From Odobenus rosmarus divergens (taxonomy: Eukaryota; Chordata; Mammalia; Carnivora; Odobenidae): DNA of 64,000 nt. Made by a program: the position numbers and the translations under genes. The notes beneath the pieces were generated by a model that saw only the letters and a program-made list of their open reading frames with translations, ran no database searches and was not told the DNA's origin. Shown in pieces: positions 24,516-36,370 of the stretch (position 1 is its first letter; every line of letters begins with the position of its first letter). The stretch covers positions 2,606,174 through 2,670,173 of the forward strand of contig NW_004450458.1 of NCBI RefSeq assembly GCF_000321225.1, in the 5' to 3' direction.

Positions 24516-25326
24516 TATGTATGTGATATGGATTAGTTCTGACCATGTCCCTTTAAGCTATACTTAAGTATTATAGTCAGTTTAAAATGTAAAGAAATTC
24601 TTCTTTCTTACACTGAAGAAAATATATTTTATTTATATCTATATTGCATATTACTTCCACCTGATACCATAAGAGTCATAATTACAGAACATTTACGTTT
24701 TGTAAAACTCAAAGGTCAAAGACGTCAATGACAATGTTCTAGGTCTGTAGCATTTAATATTCGTTTTTAAAGACCTCATTGCCTTGTATTTATTTCTAAC
24801 TCAATATAGAATATGTTGTTCCTTGTCTAAAAGAAAGACTTATTGTTAAATTGACCTAATGTAAACTTTGGTTTTCAAGCTCCCATTAAATAGCCTGATA
24901 ACTTTTTTATAAGTTTCTAAAATAAGCCATCTATTTTATGCATAGTACAAATTAAATTCCTTTCAAATCTGCTTCAGAAAGAAAGGGATCTTTCCACCAT
25001 CATATTTAATTTCTTCATATCTTGTGCTCATTAAATTCAGGAGTTAATAGTACGTAAATAATACATGGCTTTTACTTTATGAATTTCATGTAGAGTATAT
25101 ACATTTAAAAGCTTATAGGGAAAATGAGAAAAAAAAAACTGGTAAACCAGCCATGCAAACCCAGTCTTTTTCTTTTCCTTTGTGTAGCTGAAGATCTGGT
25201 GATCTTAATACATTGAGAATTTAATTTAAAAACAAATTATGGTATCATATGGTTTTTGTGTATTTAAATTCATCTAACTTGATGATCAGTATTTCCATCC
25301 TTATTTCTTGTATTTTCTTTTCTCAG

Positions 25327-25490
25327 CGGCTTACTCATAATGGGGAGATTCCTGTAGCTGATGCAGCAAAGCTCTACTGGGTGTTTGTAAGAACCAAGCA
25401 TTCAGGAGTTCTCAGTGTAATGCTCACAGTGCTAATTTACAGCCTCCTGTTCATCATTTCTTCTTTGATTTTATATTTGTATTGTCTCAG
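25327..25490 (+). CDS. Internal exon C of the membrane protein gene
   Basis: The acceptor cttttctcag ends at 25326 and the donor gtaagg starts at 25491. The 164-base exon starts in phase 0, matching the end of exon B, and finishes with two bases that combine with the first base of exon D to give Arg. Residues 1-28 are polar to neutral (RLTHNGEIPVADAAKLYW, then VRTKHSG). Residues about 29-52 are strongly hydrophobic (VLSVMLTVLIYSLLFIISS, then LILYLY), a likely fourth membrane helix followed by Cys-Leu-Arg. Its open frame and fit with both neighbours support real coding. The product family is unassigned; OFCC1 is only a candidate from memory. Confidence 0.87.
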
Positions 25491-25610
25491 GTAAGGTGCT
25501 TCCATCCTTTTGGTTCTTCAGCGAGTTCAACCTCCAGTCTTGTTGTGCAGTTAGGCTGTGAGAATATGGTTAAAGAAGAGAATTTAGAACCATGTCTACA
25601 TGTCTAAGAT

Positions 25611-25857
25611 AGAAATGTCCTTGGTTGGGGCACCTGGGTGGCTCAGTTGGTTAAGCGTCTGCCTTCAGCTCAGGTCATGATCCTGGAGTCCTGGGATCGA
25701 ACCCCAAGTCGGTCTCCCTACTCAGCGGGGACTCTGCTTCTCCCTCTCCCTCTGCCCCTCCCACCCCGTTCTTGCTCTCTCACGTGCTCTCCCTCGCACT
25801 CTCTCTCAAATCAATAAATAAAATCTTTTTAAAAAAAGAAAGAAGTGTCATTGGTTG
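25611..25857 (+). mobile_element. CanSINE with target duplication
   Basis: Full-length forward copy, body about 25628-25840, starting 'ggcacctgggtggctcag' and ending 'aataaataaaatctttttaa'. Flanked by agaaatgtccttggttg and agaagtgtcattggttg. It lies about 120 bases after exon C. Confidence 0.96.
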
Positions 25858-26264
25858 TTCATAACATCTATCATGAAGACCAGCTGAGAAATTAATCGAC
25901 TTTTGGGGAAATGTTTTCCCCATAATAGAGAGATCTCATTTTTCTGTAAATCGTTATACTTATGTCTTCAAACTAGGGGCCAGTAAGAAACAAGGAGTAA
26001 TCCCTTAATATCCAATAATATCTGGTAAATTTCCCAGGAAGCTTATGTAAAAATCTTTTTCTCTCCTCCTTCCAATCCACTTTCTTCCCATTCTTCCCAT
26101 CCCTGCCAAAATCACTAAGAGAAGAATCATCCTTCAGCTTTGATCCTGAATATCATAGGGTTTGGCTTTCCAGGTCACTCATTAAGCAAGCAATGTATAT
26201 ACATGAAGAAAACTGAGAAAAGGAACAAATTAGAGGCAGTATAAAATGTGCTAGGAAGACTTTT

Positions 26265-26932
26265 CACTCTGTTGATGGTTTCCTTTGCTTTGCAGAAGCT
26301 TTTATGTTTGAAATAGTCCCACTTATTCAATTTTGCTTTTGTTGCCTATATACTTTTTTAAAGATTTTATTTATTTATTTGACAGAGAGAGACACAGTGA
26401 GAGAGGGAACACAATCAGGGGGAGTGGGGGAGGGAGAAGCAGGCCTCCTGCGGAGCAGGGAGCCCAATTCAGGGTTCAATCCCAGGACCCTGGGATCATG
26501 ACCTGAGCTGAAGGCAGACACTTAACGACTGAGCCACCCAGGCACCCCTTGTTGCCTATATTTTTTAAAAGCCATTTTCATAGCCACGAAATCACTGGCA
26601 AAACCAATGTCATGAAATTTCCTCATTTTTTTAAATAACATTTTTACAGTTTCGGGTCTTATATTTGTCTTTAATTCAGCTTGAGTTGATTTTTGTGTGT
26701 GATATAAAGTAAGGGTCCAATTTCATTCCTTTGCATGTGTATATCCAGTTTTTTCAGCACCATTTGTTGAAAAGACCATCCTTTTTCCATTGTATATTTT
26801 TGGCACCCTTGTTGAAGATTGATTGTATATGCATGGATTTATTTCTGGGCTCTGTAGTCTGTTCTATTGGTCTAATTGTTTGTATTTATGCCAGTACCAT
26901 ACTGTTTAAAGTACTGTAGCTTTGTAATGTAA
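26265..26932 (-). mobile_element. L1 segment, inverted 5' part of a twin-primed L1
   Basis: Reversed L1 ORF2 phrases: 'tgcagaagcttttatgtttg', 'caccatttgttgaaaagacc', 'gttctattggtctaattgtt', 'gccagtaccatactgtttaa'. It stops abruptly at about 26932, where L1 sequence in the opposite orientation begins. A CanSINE interrupts it at 26353-26548. Confidence 0.85.
26336..26560 (-). mobile_element. CanSINE inside the L1
   Basis: Reverse copy, body about 26353-26548, flanked by duplicated host sequence (ttgttgcctata at 26339 and 26549). Confidence 0.94.
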
Positions 26933-27455
26933 TCCAGCAACTCCACTTCTAGAAATTTATTCAAAAGAATTAAAATCAGGATCTCAAAGAGATATTAGAA
27001 CTCCCATGTTCATTGCAGCATTATTCACAATAGCCAAGGTGTAGAAACAACCTAAATGTTCATCAACAGATGAATGGATAAAGAAAATGTGGTAGACACA
27101 TACAATGGAATATTATTCAGCTTTGAAAAAGAAGGACATCTGTCAATGTGTGAAAACATAGATGAACATTGAAGACATTATGCTAAATGAAATAAGCCAG
27201 CCACAGAAGGACAAACACGGCATGATTCCACTTATATGAAGTATCTAGAATAGTCAAAGTCATAGAAGCATGGTGTGGAATGGTGGTTGTCAGGGTCTAG
27301 AGGGGAGGGGGGAATAATGTTTCAGTTATGCAAGATGATTAAGTTCTGAGATCTGCTGTACAACACTGTGTCTGTAATTGACAATACTGTATTATACACT
27401 TAAAGAACTGTTAAGAGAGTAGATGTCATGTTAAGTGTTCTTATCATAATTTAAA
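26933..27455 (+). mobile_element. L1 3' part, forward orientation
   Basis: Forward L1 ORF2-end and 3' UTR order: 'agaattaaaatcaggatctc', 'gttcattgcagcattattca', 'gatgaatggataaagaaaat', 'tacaatggaatattattcag', 'tgtctgtaattgacaatact', closing in an A-rich tail at 27452-27461. The coding frame is broken by stops. Confidence 0.88.
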
Positions 27456-27689
27456 AAAAAAGTGCTAGGAAGAGGTCAACACAAAAGTCTCTGAGAACAT
27501 AGAGAAAAGGAATCAACACAGATCTGGAGGAGGATTGGGGCAGCAGCCAAACACATCAGTTGAACCATAACCCTTGAGTAATTTTCAGAGTTTTAATATA
27601 ATTGGAATGGAAGAAAAACAGAGGGAAGAATGTTCCTGGGCAAAGGGAAGATGTATGAAATCATATGATTATGAGAAAGTATGACATAT

Positions 27690-28200
27690 TTGGCCACTCA
27701 AAAATGTTTTAATATGGTTGGAGTATAGGATATGGGGCAATGGCAGTTGGCTGAGATAAGATTAGACGTGTAGTCAAGGACTAGATGATAAACATCTTGA
27801 CATCATGTTGTGGAGCTTGAATTTGTTGGTAAAGTAAAAAAATTGAAAGATTTTCAATAACTTAAATTTAGGAAGATCACTCTACCAATAGAAGGGAAAG
27901 TGGATTTAATAGTGGTCAGGTTGAAAGCAGGGAAATCTAGTTAGAAAGCCATTTCAATAATCTAGGCAGAGGGTCAAGAGCCTTCACTAAAGAGAATGAC
28001 ACAGGAAATGGGCAGTTGTGGCATACTGAAGAAATAGTTGACATACATAGAACTTTTGGGCTTGTTGGAAACTGAAGGTGAAGGAAAGAATGACATTTAG
28101 TATAATTTAAGTTTTGGAGTTGGGTATCCACGGGTGGATGGTGGTAGCATTCTCAGAGACAGAGATTACATGGAGAGTAAACATTTAGAGGAGATAGATA
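27690..28200 (+). repeat. Ancient interspersed repeat, subfamily not named
   Basis: Phrases such as 'aggaagatcactctaccaat', 'ggttgaaagcagggaaatct' and 'agaaagccatttcaataatc' follow an order I associate with an old, high-copy mammalian repeat that also appears near 44440-44760 and 60650-61030. I cannot name it safely. Confidence 0.55.
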
Positions 28201-28450
28201 ATGAGTTAAATTTTCATTCCTATTGACCTTAAGCTATCTTTGATATTGCCAAGGGAAAAAGCATCATAAGAAGTTGAATAGATGAGTGTAGAACTCAGGC
28301 AAAACTATATAGACAATGAATTCGTGTGGAGGAAGTCTTGAGTTTCATTGCTTTGTAGGGTAAGAGACTCAATTTCTCAATTACTGACTTTTTTTTATAT
28401 ACAAAGCTATGCTGTAAATGGAAAATGGTTAGAAAAAAGTATTTTTTTTA

Positions 28451-28696
28451 AAAAAGAGTGGTTTTTAGGGGCACCTGGGTGGCTCAGTCTGCTAGGCGTC
28501 TGACTCTTGGATTCGGCTCAGGTCATGATCTTGCCGTCTGGGATCGAGCCCAGCGTGCGCTCCATGCTGAGTGTGTTGTCTGCTTCTGGTTCTCTCTCCT
28601 TTCCCCTCTACTCCTCCCCCCAACTGCTCGCTTGCACTCTCTCCCTCTCTTTCTAAAATCAATAAATAAAATGTTAAAAAAAAAGAGTGGTTTTTA
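28451..28696 (+). mobile_element. CanSINE with target duplication
   Basis: Forward copy, body about 28468-28679, with the variant 'gtcagtctgctaggcgtctg' near its head. It is flanked by aaaaagagtggttttta on both sides. Confidence 0.95.
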
Positions 28697-28699
28697 ACA

Positions 28700-30515
28700 T
28701 GGGGGTGGTTTCAATATATTTATATGCATACTTGAAAATTCTAAAAGAGAAAAATAGTGCAAATGGCTAAGCAAGTGAGGATAATTGAAGAAGGAGGTCT
28801 CTGAAGACATGATGGAGAGCACATATGGAGACACACCCAGGATTTAGGGAGAGAATCTTGTCCCTTGATGTGATAAGGAAAGAGATAAGGTTGAAGCAAA
28901 AGCATGGAAGTTTGTGGCAGGGCCATGAGGGAATTCACATATGATAGCCAGTATAATTTTCTGTGAAATGGGAGGTGAGCACACTTCTCAATTCTTCCTT
29001 CCTTAGACCAATAACATAGCTGCAGTAAAGTTGCACTTGCTTTCCTGGGGAAGGGAAGAAAGTCTTCCCTGATCATTCAGTTTTCATTTGACCACTAACT
29101 TGTCCTGTGGTCCCCTAGGCAAAGATGTCCATTTGCTAGATTTCAGGCGTTTTCTTGTGGAACATGGTAAGAATGACACATACGTGTAGATCTGAAAAGA
29201 GGCTCTACATGAAGCATGATTCTATTATTTAAAATGACTAGGATTTCCTCGAGAAGTTAAATATAATAGTACATCATGTAGTTTAGACTTTCGGAGGATT
29301 AAAAAATTATCAGATAATGTTATGTACCATTTATTACCCCATCAATATATCTCTTCTCACTTAAAATAAGGTGAATGTTTGCAACCGTGCATTTCTTTGT
29401 CCAAGGTTCACATTTTTATTATCAAGAAGATTACTTGTAAAGTATGAAATATAGTATGAAGTATGAAGTATAGAATTTATGCACCAAATAACTAGGATTT
29501 AATATTTTGCTGCCTAAAACAAATAGTGGTTTGCTTTAAAATACAACAGAAGGATTACCCTCATGAGAAAGCATGGATAGGAGGAATGAGAAGTTCTGTC
29601 ATGGATGGAAAAATGATTAGGAGAAAGCAAAGACAGACAACGTGTCCAGACATCATAGAGAATGAGCCTGAAAAAGTCCAGGAGGAATAAACAAGTTTTG
29701 TGCACTCTTTCAGCATAGCCCTTCACTGTCTTCCATGCTTATCTTGTCCTGTCAGAACTAGACATGCTCGGTAACACCCAGGTTTTGCTAGTGTTTTAGA
29801 AGCAGATGCTCTTCAAATGTCTTTAGGTAATGATAGAGATAACAATAATCTCCCACAGGGAAAATACCTGTAGTTTTTGTATGTATAAAGTGGCTCTAAT
29901 ATGTCAGCTAAAAGATCTCTTTACTGATGTTTGCACAACATCTCTCTCTAAAATTTTGGAGAGCTGAGTGGCCCTGTTCTCTACAGCAATCACTGTCACC
30001 AACAGAGGCATCTGGTCAGTGAGGTGGGGTTTGCTCTGACATAAAAGTAGGCAAAGAGATACAGAAATCCCAAGAACTCATCTTCATGAAAGATGCCAAT
30101 ATGGATTTGTGTGTGTTGACTGATTTGGTTAGCATTCTTAATCTAAATATTAAGGCCACAATCTCAGGTCTTCTGGGCTTTTGGATCAGTCCTGTCAAAA
30201 CATGTGATAACCTGGCTAGTATTATAGGAACACAAAGGGTATCAAGTCTGCTATACAGGCTGTTAACAGAGAATGTTGTCTAGCTTTGGGCACCGTAAGC
30301 TCTACATTATAAAGACTGGCTGTGTAAGCTCCAGATTGGACCCTATTGAGTTTGGCTGATTGGATCTTATTCTTCCAAGAGCCTGAGTAATTTATTGCTG
30401 AAGGGTTTCTACTAGAAAAATTCTCACTCCCCATAGTTCTAGGAGAGTTGACCTGTGTGAGGAAGTTCTTGACCTGAGTGTAATTATCTGAACCGGATTT
30501 CATAGCTTTTAAAAA
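28700..30515. other. Intronic stretch, nothing clearly recognised
   Basis: No splice-bounded exon or nameable repeat. Short open frames on both strands overlap and look random. Confidence 0.4.
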
Positions 30516-30519
30516 AGCA

Positions 30520-31400
30520 TTAATCTTTTTAATGTTTTTTCCTTATTATAAGAAGAGTATGTTATTTAGGAAAAAAATTGAAACTATAGAAGAGAATCAA
30601 AAAATAAATTTAAAAACACCAATAATATCACCATTGAGACAAAGCATTGTTAATCATTTGGTAAAGTTATTGCAATTTTTTTCCCATGTGTATTTTTACA
30701 AAGTTGAAATTATTCTGTAAGAATAACTTTGTATGTTGGTTTTAAACTTAATAATATTGTATGATAAATACTTTCATATTCTTTACTTACTTCACGAACA
30801 TTTTATGTCCACACATTATTTTATACCAGATAAGCAATATAAAATATTTAAATATTTCTTTATTCCTGGACAATATTGTTTCTCAGTTTTGTGCATTTTA
30901 GAAATAATTCTGATGAACATCTTAAGACTCAGGGTCTTGTCCACATTTTAGATTATTTTTGAAGAGTATCCTAGAGACCCAGAAATACTGTTTCGGGCAA
31001 TATGATGTTTCTAAGACATTAGATAATATTGCAAAGTTATGTTTTAGAGAAGTTGGATTTATACTTCTATAGAAGAGCATGGGGGATCTGACCAACTCAT
31101 GTTCACATCGTACGATAACTTTCTTTCAATCTAATAGAAGAAAAGGGATCTCATCCTTTTCTAAATGTGCATTCCTTTGTTTCTAGTTACTAAATATTCT
31201 TAGTATGCTTATCACTCACTCATTTATATTTCCTCTTTGTGAATTGCCTTCTAAATGTCCCTTTGTCTTTCTTTCTATGAGTGTTCAAATTTGTTTCTTA
31301 CTGAGTTATATGAGTTTCATATATATTATAGTAGTAACCCTTCTGTCATATTTTAATGGATGTTTTCTTCATTTGACAATTAACTTTTAAATGTATTTTT
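30520..31400 (-). mobile_element. Probable old L1, reverse orientation
   Basis: Phrases like 'ttctgatgaacatcttaaga' and 'ttgtgaattgccttctaaat' follow reversed L1 ORF2 order, and the base composition is AT-rich. Strongly diverged; the extent is uncertain, and it may continue past the SINE at 31427 to about 31700. Confidence 0.5.
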
Positions 31401-31408
31401 GATTTTTT

Positions 31409-31534
31409 AGAAAAATAGGTATTATAGGGATGCCCGGCTAGCTCAGCTGGTAGAGCATGTAACTCTTGATCTCAGGGTTGTGAGTTTGAGCCCCATATTG
31501 AATGTAAAGATTACTTAGAAAAACAGGTATTATA
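31409..31534 (+). mobile_element. tRNA-Lys-like SINE copy with 18-base target duplication
   Basis: 31432-31504 closely resembles tRNA-Lys(CTT): A box tagctcagctgg and anticodon loop ctcttga retaining CTT. The B box has gagtttgagcc, in which the usual CG is TG. The 3' acceptor strand (attgaat) cannot pair with gcccggc. A short tail (gtaaagattactt) follows. Direct repeats agaaaaataggtattata (31409) and agaaaaacaggtattata (31517) flank it. It is a retroposed tRNA-type SINE, not a working tRNA gene. Confidence 0.92.
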
Positions 31535-33400
31535 ATTCATATACAGTAAAGCCTTTTGATCATTAGACTTATTTAAATAGATCTTAAATTTAAAAAACAT
31601 CCTTCCTCATTCAGAAGTGTTATAACTATTTACTTCTATTTTTATAAAGTTGGAATTTTTTTCATTGAACTCCTTATCACAAGCCATGTAGAATTCATTT
31701 GATATCGATAATGTCGAGATCTAAACAAGGCATCTTTTATTTTATTTTACTGGTCTTTTCTTTCAGATGGTATTATCTTTAGGTATTAACTGCTTTGCCA
31801 TTTTGTTTTACTCTGTTTTGCTTTGAGAAATTTTAATTCTAGTTCATGTTTCCAGTGGGATCAATGGAGCTCCTCTTTCCTAGAGCTTCTTTTAAAAAAC
31901 TTACATTTTGACCAAACTTTTATAGATGGCCATCTGTAGGCATTGGCATGAAGAAAATCTGTAAAGACCATCTATACCTGTCAGGGTGTTTGCTTCGTCT
32001 GGCCTTGCAGAGTTCCTCATAACCCTTCTGGGCAAAACCTTTGTTGACATTATATGGGTCTTTTCACTCTAAATCCTTTATTTGAGTAGTCCAAATGATC
32101 TACAGGCTGCTTCCATATTCCTTTAAAATATTCAGAGAATGAGAAATCACCATTTAAATGTCAGTTAGAGTTGCTTAAGCTTTTATATTCCTGGAAGCTG
32201 TATACAAATCTGAAAGACTTGTACTTAAGTTAATTAGTTTCGGAGGGTGCTGATGTCTTCTTAATCATTGACTTAATAGTTCTGAAAAGCCTTATAAGTT
32301 TTAGCTGTGGCCACTTATTACTTAGGAAAATTATTTTAGATTCAGATAATTTAAAGGTAGGTTTTGATGAGAATACTATGAGCATATTCATTGTCTGGGG
32401 AATATATATAAGGTAATCAAAGATTTTCCACTTTCTGAATTAATCTTCTTTACAACGTTCCTCACCCCCCAAAATTGTCACCTAATTATGGGCACTCTAT
32501 GCCCTAATAGCCCTAATGGACTATGAACATCGTGACATGCTGGTATAGGAATAGACCTATTTAAAAGATTTGGATACTACACTGTGTCAGTTTCAACAAA
32601 CTGAAGGATTGTAACCAAAATAGTTCACTGCTGTGGATCCAGGTAGCTCATGATCGTCATTAGCCAAAAGCCCATCAGTATCCCCACTCTGTTCCTCAGG
32701 CCCTAAACTCTTCAATGTGGACAGTTGAATTCATGCTATATGCTGACTCCACTCCGATCTTTTTTTCAGCAAATAGAGGGATCTCTTTCTACCCTCCCCG
32801 CCAACCCCACCTGTAGCTACAAGAAGCTGGGTCAGAGATAAACTGAACATTTCCTGACATGATATTCTCTTGTAAAGATAACATAAAATCTTCTCAGTTA
32901 AGTCTAAGTCATTTGATAAATTGGCTTTTGGTAAATTAGCCTTCTTCTGATACCTCTAAGATAAAAGAAAGTGAAATGGTCCACCAAAACTTCCATTTTC
33001 ATCCCAAACTTGTAAGAAACCGGGCATGTGAGTTTTGACCAAAGGTAAGCAGGTGTCAAGAAGATATGTGTACCTTGATGAAGTGTCAGGTACATATTCT
33101 CTTATTGACACAGTCCAAATCACTGGCATGAGCTTCTTTTAGGCCACTGGAATGAGGAATTTTCTTTCCTACTTCCATGTAAGTATCTGCATCTGATAGT
33201 GTAGATAACGTACAGGAGCCACTGTCATTCCCTATTTCTCTCTGTCAGTATCCTGCATAATCGATAAAATTATCATACCTGTCACTAAAATAATTGAACA
33301 AAAAAAAATCAAACACTCAAACACAAAGAACAACTATTTTGCTTTGCTTCTGCAAAACAGTGAGGATTACATGTGCATAAAATGGTACCTCAAACTCTCC
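31535..33400. other. Intronic stretch, nothing clearly recognised
   Basis: AT-rich; the first 150 bases may be L1 debris. No exon fits the known phases. Confidence 0.4.
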
Positions 33401-33419
33401 AACCATGTGTTTAAAATGT

Positions 33420-33550
33420 TAGATAACATGAAACTCTGGACTGTGGAGGGCAAAGTCACTGACTCTAGAATTCACCATCGTCTTTTTCTGTACCCAGAAA
33501 AGTGTTTAGAACACAACAAACATGCAACAAATATTTGTTGAATTAAGACC
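33420..33550 (+). repeat. Possible L2 3' terminus
   Basis: 'gaaaagtgtttagaacacaa' followed by 'caacaaatatttgttgaatt' is the typical closing pattern of L2. Confidence 0.55.
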
Positions 33551-34640
33551 ATAAATAAATAAAGGAAGATATTTTCTTAATGATGAAGACAGACCGCTTT
33601 CAAATAAAGTATGACTCACAGGCTGTCTGTTCAAATGAATCTAGTTCCCAAGTGCTTTCCATTTTGAATGCTCCACTGGAATATAATGAAAAAGTGTGAA
33701 AAAGACATACACGAAGTTCTTATGTGTGTTAATCTGACTCATCCAAGTGGCTAGAATAGATTTTTGAATTTGAACTCTTTGGCAACACCCAACTTTACAA
33801 AATTACAGTGCAATGAGGAAGGAGGAGTCTAAAAGAGTCACAGTGATGTGCAAAACATTTAGGCACTGTATGAAAAAAAAAAATCCAGAGGATCCAGGGA
33901 AGTGCTAAACATGTCATAGATAGAAAATGCTTTGTTACTCCCTTCTGGCCAGTTGTCTGCTCTGACTTGGTGCTTCTAAAATTCAATTCCACTTGCCCCA
34001 ACCTTCATTCTCTACCACCCTTTCCAAGTGATTTTTTTCTTTTTAATCATCTGGTGTGTAGGTACATATGAGGCTTGCTTCGATGCTCAAAACTCTGGAT
34101 GGGTTCCTAGTGATCTAGGTCACGTTTGCGAAAGAGCCGTCATTCTGCAAGGACGCAGATCCTAAAAGTGCCTCAGCCTTCCGAATGGCTTAAGTGCTGA
34201 AGCAGCACCCTTTTGTTTTGTTTTGTTTTTTTTGGTCATTCACACTGATCATGAGACCAGGACTTCCTATCAGCCCCATGCTTCCCCCGTGGCCAAGACT
34301 TCAGAGCTGAATTTGATTTGAGAAAATGTTGCCTTGTTCTTCTGCTTCACCTTACTCTTCACAGTTTGGGTTTTCCTGTAAAACTGACCTACCTACATAA
34401 CCGGAGTCAGTACCCTCATGGGAATAGAAGACAACAGGAACTGGAAGAGCTGATCCTGTGGCCATTAGAATAACAACTAAACAAGAAAGAAGAGAATTCT
34501 AACTCTGATAGATGATTGGATCTCACAGTCATCTCGGAATGTTCGAGGACAGGGTTCAAAAAAACTTCCATAATGTGCCATATAAATTGATATACTGAAG
34601 GTTTCACAGAGGGTGTTTAATATTTTCCTTTCAGTCCCTA
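33551..34640. other. Intronic stretch, nothing clearly recognised
   Basis: A short (TTTTG)n tract lies at 34210-34230. Otherwise no recognised feature. Confidence 0.4.
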
Positions 34641-34644
34641 AATA

Positions 34645-34862
34645 GTAATTTCTGCCATTTCCAGAGCACTTACTGCATGTTAATCCCTGATTTGAATATA
34701 GAATGCGGTTACTTCACTTAATTCTGACAATTCAGGACCTGTTAACATCATGTATTTTTCATACATAAAGAAACCAAGCATTAGTGACTTTAAGTATTTG
34801 CCTAAGGTTGCATAGTAGGCCAGTGGCTCAGCTGATACCCATACGCTGTCTTCGGAACTCTA
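34645..34862 (-). repeat. MIR remnant
   Basis: Reversed MIR order: 'cagagcacttactgcatgtt', 'cacttaattctgacaattca', 'aagaaaccaagcattagtga', 'cctaaggttgcatagtaggc'. Confidence 0.7.
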
Positions 34863-34887
34863 GAAACTGCAATATTAGTTGTATCTC

Positions 34888-35276
34888 ATATTTCTTAATT
34901 TTTTTTAAAGATTTAATGTATGGGACACCTGGCTGACTTAGTCGGGGTGAAGCTTCTGCCTTGGGCTCAGGTCATGATCTCCGGGTCCTGGGATAGAGTC
35001 CCGCATTGGGCTCCCTGCTCAGCGGGGAGTCTGCTTGTCCCTCTGCCTGCCCCTCCTCTGCTTGTGCTCTCTGTATTTATTTATTTATTTATTTGAGAGA
35101 GAGCACAAGTGGGGAGGGGAGGAGCAGAGGCAAGGGACAAGCAGACTCTGCACCGAGTCCAGAACTGATGCGGGGCTCAATCCCACAACTGGGAGATCAT
35201 GACCTGAGCTGAAACCAAGAGCCAGAGGCTTAACTAACTGAGCCACCGGGGCGCCCCTATATTTCTTAATTTTTTT
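34888..35276. mobile_element. Nested pair of opposite CanSINEs
   Basis: An outer minus-strand CanSINE (34902-34920 and 35073-35257) is split within its A/T tail by a plus-strand CanSINE (about 34921-35072). The outer copy is flanked by atatttcttaattttttt on both sides. The inner copy has a diverged head (gggacacctggctgactt) and no clear A tail of its own. The two form an inverted pair. Confidence 0.9.
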
Positions 35277-35334
35277 AAACAATGAGATTACTTAAAATTC
35301 ATATTTGTGGTTAATTTTCACCTAACGAATGAAT

Positions 35335-35480
35335 ATGATATAGTGGTTTGATACCTGGATTGAAGACTCTTTGGCCTGGCTTGAATCTTGGCTCTGGCAC
35401 TTACTAGTTGCGTGTCCTTTGGTAATAGTTTTACCCCTATGATTTTTCCTTATCTTTAAAATGTGTATAGTAAATAAAGA
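35335..35480 (+). repeat. MIR
   Basis: 'ggcttgaatcttggctctgg', 'cacttactagttgcgtgtcc', 'tccttatctttaaaatgtgt' follow forward MIR order. Confidence 0.8.
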
Positions 35481-35484
35481 GTAA

Positions 35485-35645
35485 AACTTTGTTTTTTAGA
35501 TTACACATATGAGTGAAATCATATGGGATTTGTCTTTCTCAGTCTGACTTACTTCATTTAACAAAATACCCTCTACATCCAACCATGTTGTTGCAAATGG
35601 CATGATTTTATCCTTCTTTATGGCTGTGTAATATATGTATGTGTG

Positions 35646-35676
<31 letters not shown>

Positions 35677-35845
35677 CCCATGTTTTCTTCTTTCCACTCA
35701 TCTATGGATGGACACTTGAGTTGCTTCCATAACTTGGCTATTGTAAATAATGCTGCAGTAAACATAGGGGTGTATATATCTCTTCAAATTAGTGTTTTCA
35801 TTTTCTTTGCGTAAATACCCAGTAGTAGAATTATTCAGTCAACAA
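35485..35845 (-). mobile_element. L1 fragment with internal AC tract
   Basis: Reversed L1 phrases 'tctcagtctgacttacttca', 'ccatgttgttgcaaatggca', 'gttgcttccataacttggct', 'gtaaataatgctgcagtaaa'. A perfect AC tract at about 35649-35676 interrupts it. Confidence 0.88.
35649..35676. repeat. (AC)n microsatellite
   Basis: About 14 uninterrupted AC units inside an L1 fragment. Confidence 0.95.
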
Positions 35846-35849
35846 AACA

Positions 35850-35885
35850 GAGAGGGAGGGAGGGAGGGAGGAAGGCAGGAAGGGT
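35850..35885. repeat. (GGGA)n purine tract
   Basis: Repeats of gggagggagg then gaaggcagga. Confidence 0.85.
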
Positions 35886-36370
35886 AGGAGAGATCTGTCC
35901 TCAAATCTATCCTCTCCCTCACCTTCTCCAGCTTCTGGCAATTGCTTAGCTCTTGAACTTGTCCACCTTGTTCTATTTCTAGGCTCCCTGTCCAGTGTGT
36001 CCTGATCTCTCCCCTGACTTACTGTAACATTAGCCTTCCAACCAATCTCTTTATATTCCTTTTTGCTCCTTTTAATCTATTTTCCTCATTATAACCAGAA
36101 TGATTTTTAATTAAAAAGTATCATATCACTTCTTGCCTTAAATCCATATAATGGCTTCTGATTGCTCTCACATTAAGAACTCTCTTGACCTGGGTGGGCC
36201 CTGCCTTCCTTACATGATACTACCCTAACACTAGGTGCTTTCCTTGTCATTCTGCCCTCTTCCTGCCAGCCCCAGGGCCCCATGCAGTCTCCTCTGTACC
36301 CCCTTCCTGGGATTCTCACCTGTCTCCTTCCCTACTGCTTGCACTTAGTAAGTATTAGGCATTTGGTAGG
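35886..36370 (+). repeat. Probable L2
   Basis: 'tactgtaacattagccttcc', 'ataaccagaatgatttttaa', 'atcatatcacttcttgcctt', 'aatggcttctgattgctctc' match the usual L2 order. Confidence 0.65.

Larger units (their letters stand above)
21040..25326 (+). other. Intron B-C, about 4.3 kb
   Basis: GT at 21040; 'tttcttttctcag' ends at 25326. It holds two MER5 pieces, a MIR and an L2 3' end (listed separately). The long minus-strand frame at 21837-22364 has no recognised domain; part of the plus strand there (about 22130-22200) resembles an ancient high-copy repeat. Confidence 0.75.

Noticed and set aside
31432..31504. tRNA-Lys gene
   Set aside because: The acceptor stem cannot pair, the B box has lost its CG, and 18-base direct repeats flank the unit, so it is a retroposed SINE.
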